Assembly: GCA_027574665.1 (NCBI GenBank)
Contig: CM050662.1
Span: forward strand, 3,874,501-3,938,500
Reading direction: 5' to 3'
Source of the DNA: Rhynochetos jubatus
Lineage: Eukaryota > Chordata > Aves > Eurypygiformes > Rhynochetidae
DNA: 64,000 nucleotides
In this document: piece after piece, positions 12,407 to 22,890 of the stretch
Position numbering within the stretch: position 1 is the first letter of the stretch
Layout of the letters: every line of letters starts with the position of its first letter
The notes under the pieces: model-generated
Databases searched by the model: none
Told to the model about the DNA's origin: nothing
Seen by the model: the letters and a program-made list of their open reading frames with translations, nothing else
Made by a program: the position numbers and the translations under genes

Positions 12407-12542
12407 GAGTTTGCCCTTACAAAAATAGAAGACAGCGACATAAAAGATGACAGCAGGAAAGAGCCGGTAACAGAAGATGATGCTGATCCTGAAGACCTGG
12501 AAGTGTTTCGCCCCACACATCAGTGGCAAACCATCCGTCCAG
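12407..12542 (+). CDS. SIL1: SIL1 coding exon 2: acidic N-terminal region (codons 35-79 and first base of 80)
   Basis: The exon is 136 bases, phase 0 in and phase 1 out. It reads EFALTKIEDSD, then a run rich in D and E, then LEVFRPTHQWQTIRPG. Human SIL1 has EFALT at the same place and LEVFHPTHEWQALQPG at the end, so identity is clear. This mature N-terminal region is acidic and poorly structured in the family; the VF-PTH-W block is its conserved part. The donor is AG|GTAATG. The acceptor is weak: the tract contains purines and ends GAAAG|GAG. It is nevertheless the only workable one, because an in-frame TGA at 12386 blocks every in-frame acceptor further upstream. The acceptor reads AAGGAG, a NAGNAG arrangement, so E35 may be included or skipped. 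Confidence 0.96.
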
Positions 12543-13061
12543 GTAATGCGCTGGCGGCTAACGATAGCATCCCTCTGAAACCTCACCTGACAGCACCGAC
12601 AGGAGCCTTGCAGAAATGCAGAATGCCTGCCTGTTCCCACAACAATGTGTTCTTTTGCTGGTGTTTGGACCGAGAGGCACGGACACAGTGACCCAGGACA
12701 GGGACTGTCACCAAACCGGCCGGCAATGGGAGCACTTGCTCAAGTGTTTCAGTTCAGGGGAGCTGGTCGAGTGGGCTGCCTGTCACATCACAGGTGGCGG
12801 GGTGGCTCTGTCACTAGCTCAGAAGCCCTTTCTCTCTCTGTACGCTTGTCAAGGGACAGATTTTATAATGTGTGCTGGCACGCGGTATCCCAGGTCTGCT
12901 GTGCTGCGGTGTGGGCTGCTGAGATGCTGCTCAGCGGCAATCTGATTAAGGATCGTTGTTGGAACGCTGCACGGCTTTTTAACAATGGGTTTTCTGTCCC
13001 TTGGCTGTTTGAAATCCAGCTTTTATCCCTATCCGTACATCCCACAAAAAACCCTCTCTCC

Positions 13062-13077
13062 TTTTTTTTTTTTTTTT
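13062..13077. repeat. Poly-T run
   Basis: Sixteen consecutive T in SIL1 intron DNA, about 190 bases upstream of the MIR-like SINE. Confidence 0.95.
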
Positions 13078-13268
13078 GGGTCGGTATCTTTTATTAGGTA
13101 TGTATGGGACACGTATGGTGAGAAAACGAACTGAGCAGGCTGGCTTGGCCACAAAAACCCGTGTGCTGGGAAAGGCTCTGGAGAGGATAAAGGCATTTAA
13201 ACACACAGATGCATGTGTGCACACACATTTCAGCAATTAGGATGATCAGTGAGCCTGCCTCTGGGGTC

Positions 13269-13440
13269 TTGGACAAGGTATTTAATCCACTTGTGCTTTG
13301 GTGTCCTCATGTATATGCAGGTGTAATACCTTCCCACCTCAGAAGGGTGAACTAAGTAGTAATTAATTTTTATAAAGTGCTCTGAATTTAAAAGAGCTTT
13401 TTCCTGTGCTTGGTATTATCATTGAATGAATAAATATGGG
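13269..13440 (+). mobile_element. Degraded MIR-type SINE (core and 3' part)
   Basis: The plus strand follows the MIR consensus in order: CTTGGACAAGGTATTTAATCC, CTTGTGC, GTCCTCATGTATA, TAATACCTTCCCACCTCA, AGGGTGAACTAAGTAGTAA, TTTTATAAAGTGCTCTGAA and, near the end, TGTGCTTGGTATTATCATTG with GAATAAATA. The CCTCAT, TACC-ACCTCA and TAAAGTGCT landmarks are correctly spaced. The tRNA-derived head is not recognisable. MIR elements of this kind spread before the split of amniotes, so an old copy in a bird intron is plausible. The call is by eye only. Confidence 0.7.
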
Positions 13441-16400
13441 GTCCATTTGTCTTGAAATTTCTGCCAGATATAGCAGAATGACTTTTTGAAATGTAAATCT
13501 TGGTGTAACATAAATGCCTAGCAAAAGCCCCTAAATTGCACGAAGCCATAGCACCTACCTGTAGTCCACGTTAGTACCGTTGCGTGGGGAAGACGCGCGG
13601 TGTCCCTGCTCAGAGTTCAGACTGGCAGATCCCTGCTGCCCTGTCGAGGCACAACACGTGTGCTTGCAGTCATTGTTAGGGTCGTTGCTGGTTTTGTTCA
13701 GAAGCACCTTCTCCATTGCTGGGGTGTCTTGTTGCCCTGGATTTTTGTAGCAGTTCCCCATTAGGCATGTGCGGCAGAGGGCTTGTGGGAGCGGGGAGCT
13801 TCTATGGCATGCTGTGAATGCGGACGAGAAGGATTTCAATGACTCCTGTAAAAGGCTTACGTGGTGGCCTGCCTCTGCATCTGCTCACTGCAGATCCTCA
13901 TTTCAGGTGCGTGGGGATTTGGGTGGGAACATGTCAGGAAGAGGAGTCCTCCTTAGCTTCCCTTTGCCACTCTGGGCTTGTCCCCTCTGGGTTTCTCTGC
14001 AGCGGAACCTTGTGTGTGGACTGTGTGACTCGCACTGTTAGCATGTGTTACCCAAGCAAGGCTGGGGAGCCTGCTGCCTCTCGGAGCCCATCCCTGTGGC
14101 CTCTGACTTCACGGGTTTTCCCCTTGCGAGCACTGGTCTGTGCTGGGGTGGGTGTTGAACCCCAGGACCAGGGAAACAGCGTAGCTGCACAAGGGATGTG
14201 TCTTTCGGTCCTCTAGCAGGGGCGTGCGCTCTGGCGGTGTGTCTGATCCAGTGGTGCTGGATGTTTCCGATGTTTTCTGGTGTTCATGTGCCCGTGGCCG
14301 AGCGGGGTCCTGGCTGGGCTGCCTGGCGTATGCGCGGCACAGGCCGGGGTGCAGCGCAGCACAGTGCTCAGAAGTTTGCCTTCTGCTGCCTGCCTCTCCA
14401 GGATGCACCCCCCGCTGTCTTCTGTTGTATCCCTGCGGCAAACGGGGCCAGTCTCTCCCGGGAAAGCAAATGTTGTGATTGGAAATCTGGACTTTCAGTT
14501 TTGAGCAGTGGAAGGGAACTCAGAATTGCGTTTCCCCCGTTGCACTCCCGTTTCATCTTGTTCCTGTTCTGAGCTCAACACGGGATGTTTGTGCTTCTGT
14601 CCGGTCCTGCAGTTGCTCATCTTTTATACATGTATTTCCAGTTTTACTCTGCAGTTTTCCTAGTTCCCTGTTGCTAATTGCATCAAACCGCGTTTCTGCC
14701 GAGACTGCAGCAGTGTCATCAACCTGTAACCTGTCAAATCCCTCCACCAAATTAAATTGTTATTGTGTATGTAGCGCTGCTTTGCGCGGTTGTTCCCTCG
14801 CTGCCTACAATGTGAGCTGGATTTTGATCAAGTGCTTTCTTGCGCTTTGAGCACACTTCAAGCTGCTGGAGGTAGCTGGATGCAAACACAGAGAGACAGT
14901 TACCCCAAGAGCTCTGCCACCTGTAATCGGGAAGCGAGGAGATCAGTTGTCTCTGCCAGCCAGACGGGAAGCTGACAGGCTGTGGGGAGGTTGGTGAAAC
15001 TTCACAAAGCCCTTTAACACTTTGTTAGGCTTTGCTTATTTCCTGCTTGGCGCTAAATAATGCACCAGGCACGCCTGGCTGAGACAGATGGAGTCCATGT
15101 GCCTCGGGAAAAGTTTCCCAGCGCCTCCATTATTTTACTGGTTTTGCTGTCATTGGAGGAAATGGTGAAGACATCTGCAGGGCTTTTTGCTCTGTTCTTG
15201 GTTGGCGTCCGCGGGAGCTTGCAGGGTACTTGGATTTTAACAAGAGGGATTGCAACGTCCTCTGAATGGATGTTCACGTCTGTGGTCAGACAACTGTTCC
15301 ACCGCAAAATTTTTTAGAAGTTGTGCTTCCTCTGCTCTCTTTTTCCTTTCTGAAGGCACGTTTGCCAGGTGACTGTACCCTGGTGTGTTGGAAGTTCTCT
15401 GGAGAAACACAGCAGAGGTGACTTGCTTTTGTTGCTGCTTACGTTAAGCTCTTCCAAGCGCACAGAGGTGAGTCTGTCGGCCCACAAACACCCTGCCACT
15501 TTTCAAGGTGATCTTGCCTCGTGATTAGGGCAGCCAAAGGCTGATCCACATGGGGTGTCAGAGATGAGTGTAAGGATTGGATGGTGTTGATGGTCACCCC
15601 CATCAATTTGACAGTTTTCTTGGGGTTTCTATATAAAAGCGTTTCTTCCATGTTTCCAGGTGACCCCAAATCTGCCATGCAACACCCTAGAGCACACAAA
15701 TGATGCATTTCCTTGGAATTACCTACTTGTGTTATTTGGGCACGTTGTTTCCCCCTCTTGTATTTAGCATTCCCGATGCCGTCTGAAAGTTGAATTGCTC
15801 TGACCATTTAATCACATCAGTGAGCAGCAGATTTTCCACCCAGGATTGGGGTCAGAAGCGACTCCTCTGAGGAGACATTGCTGTGAAGATTCAGAACAAG
15901 TCTGTAAGAGGCAGGGGTTTAGCTGGGGAAGAAAAAGGGGATTAATCATCTCCTTAGGAGTGCCCAGTGCTTCGGGGAGCCCGGGCCGTGCAATGCCCCT
16001 GCAGTCAGGCTCTGTCCACCTCCGTGGTAGCAGCACTTCCCTGTTCCCTGACACAGCAGAAACTCACTGGCAGGTTTCTCAGCTGACAGTTTGAAGATGG
16101 GAATCGACGGGTGCTGTTTTCAAATCCAGATGGACCAAGCGAGAGCCTCATCTCCCTGAAATACCACAATATTCTCCTCTGTGTGCTTCCCATTTGAGAG
16201 GAGCCAGCACCAGAGCTCAGAAAGGTGTCCTTGGCCCAGAGCAGCTCCCTGCAGGCTGGAGGAGCGGAGCAAACTCTTGTGCTGGTGATTGAAGTGTGGC
16301 AGCACTGGATCTCTCTCAGGTTTGGGGGGGAAGGCCCCATATCTAGCCATGCAGAGTGTGTGTTACAGGCGCTCCCTGGCCTGTACCTTTAGCTGTGGTT

Positions 16401-18720
16401 AAATTTCAGGCTTGCGGGGCTCTGTGCTGATACCTGCAGTTACTCTGTGGCACTTGTATGGTTCAGAGTCGTTTTCCTCAGTGTCTAATTATATTGCAGT
16501 TAAATGTTGTTTTCTCACTAAAACTGTTGATCAAACTGCCAGAGCGAAGTTGCTGTGAGCATGCTGTTGTTGCTTCTTCTGCAAAGATGAAACCATCTTA
16601 GCTTCAGCAGGGAGCTGATGATACACTGCTTAGCGTTTAAATACCCGCAGCTGCGGTCCCGGGGCCTCTTTCTCTGTGGGTAGTTGTCTTTGCCGTTCAT
16701 ACTTGTCTCGGGCCTTCCTCTGTCTCGTGTGCTGCTCAAACAAGGGTTTATGGGGCTGGAAACACCATTCTTAAAGAACATGTTCATGTTGGGGAGGTAA
16801 TTCCAGAACCTGCTTTGGGCTTTCCCTGGTTTTGCTGGAAAGAGTGGGTCTCAGCATGGGGCGTAACTCAGTCTGGTTTCATTGCCAATCTTTGTCTTTC
16901 AAGAGATGTCAGTGTCTGAATGAATCAGTGCTGCTGTAAGCCGAGAAGAGGTTTTTATAAAGCTGGGAGGAGAAGGTAAGGGCAGGAGGATGCCTTTGGC
17001 TCAGGAGCCCTGTGCCAGGGCCTGTCCCACAGCCCGTGTGGGTGACGTGCTGGCTGGCAAGGGTTTCCTTACACCTTGTCGGTGGGTATCTTGCTCGTGA
17101 TGTTCACCAGGATGTCCTGAGCTGCACCGGCTCCTGCTAATGGCTTTGAATTAATGAATCTGTCCCAACCGTTGCCTTCTGGGTGACCTAGACCTAGCTC
17201 CGACAGTTGTGTGCAGGTCTCTGAAATATTGATGTTGGCATGGGCAGGAGCGGGCTGTGAAATACGGCATCAAACCACCAGGGTATGCTCAATTTTGCAA
17301 TGCTTGACGTGTGTAATCCAGGAAATAGGAGCCTCATCAGATCAGCACAGATTTGCATAAAGAGGGAAAGCAAATGGGATTTTAAAAACCTCATTTATAC
17401 CAGATGAAATGCTGCTTTTCCACTTTTTTTTGATAACATAACCTGTTACCGATGTGCAGAGGGGAAAATTCTCGTCTGTGGAATTACTGTAACCTTCTCT
17501 GGCCAGCAGCGGGGAGAGCGGCAGGGTGATTACAGCAGGTAGGAGAGCCCGGGAAGTCTCGAGCAATTGCAAATGTCTGGTGCTCGGAGCTGGAGTTATG
17601 GCCACAAGCGTCTCTCCCTCCGCTTGTTTTCCATCCGGCCTCTCACATATGAGGTTTTTGATACCTTAAATGTATCTCGTGCCTGTCCTCCTGTTTATTA
17701 CCATGTGCCTTGCCCTCCTTTCAGCTTCCCCATCCTCATGGGCTGTCCTTGACTTCTCACCCTCGCATCACAGGATGTGTGCTCTCTCCGACGCTGGCTC
17801 GTGCTTAATTCCTCCTTAGACTCGCAGTCGTCTCTGGCAAAAGTGCCAGGGCTGATGCTTCACGTGCTGCTTCTGGCTCTGGCGTGGGGCGTTGGAGGGC
17901 ACACATGTAAAATAAAGCAAATCCTCTGTGCCTTACTGCCGATGTGTGTAAGAGGGATAACCGTGTCTCCCTGCCTGTTGCTGGCAAGAGGGCAGGATTG
18001 AGGCTGCTGGAGAGGTGCTTGGAGGGCGTGCAGGCAGGAGGAATCTCAGACCTCAGTTTGGGTAGGGCGTGTTTGAAGGATGCCAGCTTTTGGACATGGA
18101 GATATTGTCTGAGCATCTTTCCTTCTGGCTCAGCTATGCAGATGAGTGCAGTGCTGTTACCTGTCTCCAGCCTTGCAGTCCCAGCAGTCCCATTACCTGC
18201 GGGGATTTTCTTTACCAGCAAGTTCCCTGTGCTAGGAAGGCAGAGAGCACCCACCGGGGGGTGCACACCTCGTACTTGCAAGCGGGCTCTTCGATGTGAA
18301 GACAAGGCAACACAGCGCTGCATGGTGAGCAGGGTGGCTTCCCGGCTGTGAGGCAGGTGTGGGCTAGCCGTCCCCAGCACGGTGAGCTGCTGGGACCTGC
18401 TGCCAGCATCCCGATGAGATGCCGGTGATGCTGGGAGCATCGTAGCCTTGGACCCGGGGCGTTGAAACACTCATGAAACAGTTGTGAATGTTGTGAATGT
18501 GAACTGACCTTTTCCAGGAGAGGACAGAGCTGCAGAGCCTTTAGCATTCACGCTAAGAAACGTGGAACCATACTAAGTAACAGAAATTTATAGGCCAGTT
18601 AACGTGCACGTTAAAAAAAATAAAAAATAGGCTCCCACATAATAAACAACACTCTCCTCATTTGACAAGTGCAGTAATGCAGTTTTGATTATGTATCTTG
18701 TAGCATGTTGTAAATGGGGT

Positions 18721-18735
18721 GTATATATATATATT
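18721..18735. repeat. Short TA microsatellite
   Basis: Roughly seven TA units in an AT-rich stretch of the large SIL1 intron. Confidence 0.9.
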
Positions 18736-21196
18736 TACATTTTAATAATGTGAGTCCTCAGAACCGTGAGCTCCTGGTACTACATCATTCCTGGGAGCAG
18801 GGCAGAATGGGGCTGGTGTGTGTGGTACACTTAACTCACAGGTTTTAGCTAAGTGGAGTCGCAGGGCTTGGGGGCTGGGAGCGGCGGGTGGGCTGCTCCA
18901 AGGTGACGCTTGTGTTCAGCAAGGCCGGGTACCGGTCTACTCACAGGGTTGTCTCTCTGTGTTTCCTATCTGCTTCTCTGTCACCTGGGAGGTTTTGCAG
19001 CCACTGTTTTCCCAGCATGTCCGTGATGGTGTCACTGAAGTGAGCTGGAAGCCAATTTCTACCCCCAACCCCAGATAAAACTTGTCTTCAGTCACCGCAC
19101 GAACTGCCGCTGTCCGGGCAGCAGCAGCGTTGGTGAGATAACACTCAATGTTTACTCCTTGGATTGCTCAGCTTTGGGAGCAGAGGGGGCTGAGATGGGC
19201 TTCCGGTGGATCAGGATGAATGCTGTCCCTTGCTGGCTGTGGTGTTACTGGTTTCATTAAACAGGCTGGTTATACATAGCCGTCTGCGCTGTTGCACGTA
19301 CTGCCAAAAACCGATTGTGCTTCTGAGCAGCCGAGAGAAAATTTGCAGCTCCTCTAGCTCACAGCCACGAGCTCGGATGTTGGGCATGATCGGAACAAGG
19401 ATGTAATGATGTAGTTTCACGTGAGACAATCCGAGACTCCTGCTAGCTGTGCGTGCGACTCCATGCCGGCCGTGCTTCACAGGTTAGTTATACAGCGATT
19501 ATTAACCGGGTGATGGAGGGGTTTGAGGGTCAGTTTTTATGCAAGAGAAGGAGGTTAGGCTGCGTTTTTCAAAACAGTTTTGAACTCAGCTTTAATGATG
19601 CTCTGACTGGCATCGCTGTAATGAATGCGTAGCATTAACGAAGAGATTAATTCCATCGCCTGTAGAGCAGCAGACGTAAGCAGTGGGAATCATTCACATG
19701 GTTAAATTTACATTGTTTGGAAGCGGAAAAGTGCTTTAAAAGGAGACTTGTTTCTCACAGAGGAGATCTCCCATTCTCTTTTCTCTTTTTTTTACTACCA
19801 AACCAGGGATGCCGTGAGTGTGTGAGCTTCTAAGAGATGCTTAAGTGTGTGCTGAGGAGTGTCTCGCTATGGTTTTATGTGCAAGCATGCTGTATCTTCT
19901 GTAATAACATTAATAACCTTCCTGTGACTGTTTAGAAGTATGAGCGTCGTTAAAGAAGAGGTATTTAATAACAGGCCTATTTTTATCTCTGTCTTTATCT
20001 AACTGTCTGCACATTTATTTCAGGCTTGTAACAGTGCTTTGGAAGAAAAAGGTTTTCCCTCCTGGGAAACGTTTTGGGAGTGCATACAGCCTTGGGCATC
20101 TCAAATGTCCAGTCTGAGTATCTTCCCTCTTCCTCCCAGCGCAAGCAGGCCAGAACAGGACCGTGGCTCCAGCATTTTTACCAGCTGTTATCTTTTACCA
20201 GGGCAGATCTCTGTCCCCAGGAAACTCTGGAGGTCACTTCATGGCTGTGAAAGCGTTGAATCGCCCGCAAAGCACCGTCATGAGTGCTGGGAGTCACAAA
20301 AATCATCCAGTGTTCAGTGCAGCGGCTGCTGCTGCCCGCCGGGAGCTCAGAGCTGTGGGGGAAGCCGCCTTGTCCCAGCGGAACTCAGCACCTCCCCATC
20401 ACCTTCTGAAGCCATCCTTCTCCCTCCTTTGGTGACTCCCAGAGCAATCATTTTCCTGGCCTGGGAATTGCTCTCCCAGGCTGTGGCATGATGGCAGTGC
20501 AGCTCGTGGGGCTGCAGGACATGTCTGACCACTTGCGCTTGGAGAGGTTGGCAGTTGGCTCTAGAGCTCAGGCCTTTGTGCAGAGTTGATATATTCTGCG
20601 CCCCCCCATTCTGCAGGTTTATTCTGTAATTTCATACATTGATCTCTGAGCTATCACGCGGACATTGTTTTCAGACCGCTCTCCTGTGTTTTCTGGGTTG
20701 GAGGTCTTGTCCCCCAGAGGATGCACTGACTTTCCAGTTCCTTCCGTGTCCATCCCTTCAGCACCAGTTGCTCCCCCCAGCCTGCCTTCACTGAGCATTT
20801 CTCGGAGCAGGAGTGCCGTTCAGCCCACGCGGAGCTATGGTACTGTATGGCCTGTGGCCAGAATGGCCATTTCTAACCCCTTTTCCCAAGACACATGTGG
20901 CTATATGCTCTGGGAGCTTGTGGTGCCTGCTCTGTGTTCGACGGTTAAAAAAGCACCTGGCTCTGGGAAGTGAACCCTCCTTTTTTTTGGCATTCCATCT
21001 GAATCGTGCACTCACTAAAACACGGTTTCACAATGTTACCTTTCCCGTAATTAGGCAGGAGGTGCTTTTCCCCTGTCTTGCTCTGGCCGTTCCCTCCTGC
21101 AGTCTCCCCCATGGGCTGCATGTGCTCCAAGACCCCACTTAGCGAATTTGCTAGAAGAGTTATTTTAGGTGGGCGAGCACAAAGATTTTTTTCTTT

Positions 21197-21211
21197 GGGG
21201 GGGTGGGAGGG
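21197..21211 (+). other. G-quadruplex motif with one-base loops
   Basis: Seven G, then T, GGG, A, GGG. The first run can supply two G triplets with a one-base loop, giving four triplets joined by single-base loops, the arrangement known to fold most stably. Confidence 0.7.
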
Positions 21212-22389
21212 ATTTGTGGTCAGTACACAGTCAAGTGGCTCCTGCAAGGAATATTTCCTTCTGGTCCTTCACAGTTGACGCCTGCAGATTAGTGCTCTTA
21301 CCCAGATGTGGCAGCAGGTATTTTTCTTTTAATTTTCCCATGTATTTATTTATGGAGTCACACTAGGACAGATCCTCTTTTCCCGCAAATCCTTTTCAAA
21401 GCCAGGTTCTGCCTTCTCCATTCTGGCTTAAAAGCACCTTGCTCTTCTGAGGAAAGCTCTGAATATCCATCATGCTGTCCTGATTTAGTGAGACATTTTC
21501 TCTGATCTCTGCCCTCCGTTCACTTTAGAATCTGCAGTGAATTTGGGATGTAAATTAAAAAAGCTATTTGATGTTTCTTGAGGTCTAGGAGCTTGTTTTG
21601 CATTTGTTCTTACGCCGAAACAAATGTCTCTGCTTTACTGAAACAGCTTCCTTCAGCGTCTCAAGGAAGCTTCTGAGTTAAAAAATGAATCCCCCTGTTT
21701 TTCCAACTCTGTTTCACCAGCCTGAGCTTGGGAAAGAAACGTAATCTCCTGGGGTCTGTCCTGATGTTCTGTAGAACGGATTCCAATGTATTGCAAGAAC
21801 TCTTACCACACTGTATTCGAGTTTCATTTTTTTATTCCGTGTTTACGTTTGGGAAGGAGTAAGCGTGGTGGTGTTGGAAATTCTAATTAAGGATAACATT
21901 TCTGATTCAAAAAGTCTTTCTTCAGTCCAGAGATTCTTTTTCCTTTCCTGATTTTCTGCTTGCTCCATAAGACTGCAGGAAGTTTTGCTTGGGTCGTTCA
22001 CTTGCAACAGGGTGTTATCTGAATACTGAATTAATGTATGCCGTCTGTCACTTGGTATTTCTTCTGTTCTTCGGCTGGAGATCTCCCAGGGTTGCAAAGA
22101 CCTAGCAAGTGGCAGCTGCAGTAACAGGAATGTGCCTGTGATCCTGCAAAGGAAAAGGGGAAACGTTAAGCTGCGCGTCTCTCCCATCGCTGCAGGGTGT
22201 GAATAAATACATCTAATCCACAGTTTACATTTTAACCCCAGACCAGGTTTTATTTTTAGGGTTTGTCATTCAGCCTAAGCGAAACCTTTCCGTTTCTGTG
22301 TGGTGGTGTCTCTAAACACACCTTTAAGTTCTCACTGAGGCTGTATTTTAAGATGCATTTACATTTTGATATAATCTGCTGCTTTTCTT

Positions 22390-22545
22390 ATTTGAAACAA
22401 AGCCCACGTGTTCTTCATTAATTATACTATCAGTTAACCTGCTAACCAGGTTGCTGCTAATTACAGTTATCTCCCTGCTCTGCACTTGATAATATGCAAA
22501 AATGATTAGACCTCTCTGCGTCTCAATTAACCAGCTCTGTAACGA
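22390..22545. promoter_or_regulatory. AT-rich block with clustered homeodomain-type sites
   Basis: Within about 150 bases there are TTAATTA, GTTAACC, CTAATTAC, AGTTATC, ATATGCAAAA, TGATTAG and CAATTAACC words. These resemble homeodomain, HNF1, GATA and octamer half-sites. Single matches are common in AT-rich DNA; the clustering is the only reason to list it as an enhancer candidate. Confidence 0.2.
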
Positions 22546-22674
22546 GGTGGCAAGTTGTGAAGGCTCTTACAGGTGTTGTGCAGGTATATACAGACTCGGT
22601 GACACAGGGTGGGGGTCGTGGCTGCTGCTCCTGGTAGGACCTGCCCTTCAGAGGGACCCTGCCAGCAAAAGCTG

Positions 22675-22890
22675 GAATAGAAGGAACTGTTTAAACATAG
22701 AAAAATGTGTTTTGCTGCGGGGCGGTGGTCACTGGAGCGGGTTATCTGCACCAGAGAGGAGTCTCCATCGTCGAGGATGTTCAAATCCCGACTGGGCACA
22801 GTCCTGGGCAACCTGCTGGAGGTGAGCCTGCCTGAGCAGGGTTGGAGGGAGTGATCTCCAGAGGCCTTCCAGCCTTGGCCAGCCTGTGGC
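22675..22890 (+). mobile_element. CR1 LINE 3' fragment, older and degraded
   Basis: The plus strand carries the CR1 end of ORF2 and 3' UTR in degraded form: CACTGGAGCGGGTT, then GGAGTCTCCATCG, TTCAAATCCCGACTGGGCAC, GTCCTGGGCAACCTGCTG, TGAGCAGGGTTGGA and GATCTCCAGAGG. These follow the consensus order of the CR1 subgroup whose 3' UTR contains GATCTCCAGAGG. Several small changes break the frame and the terminal octamer repeats are not recognisable, so it is older than the copy at 7673. The left boundary is uncertain. Confidence 0.85.
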
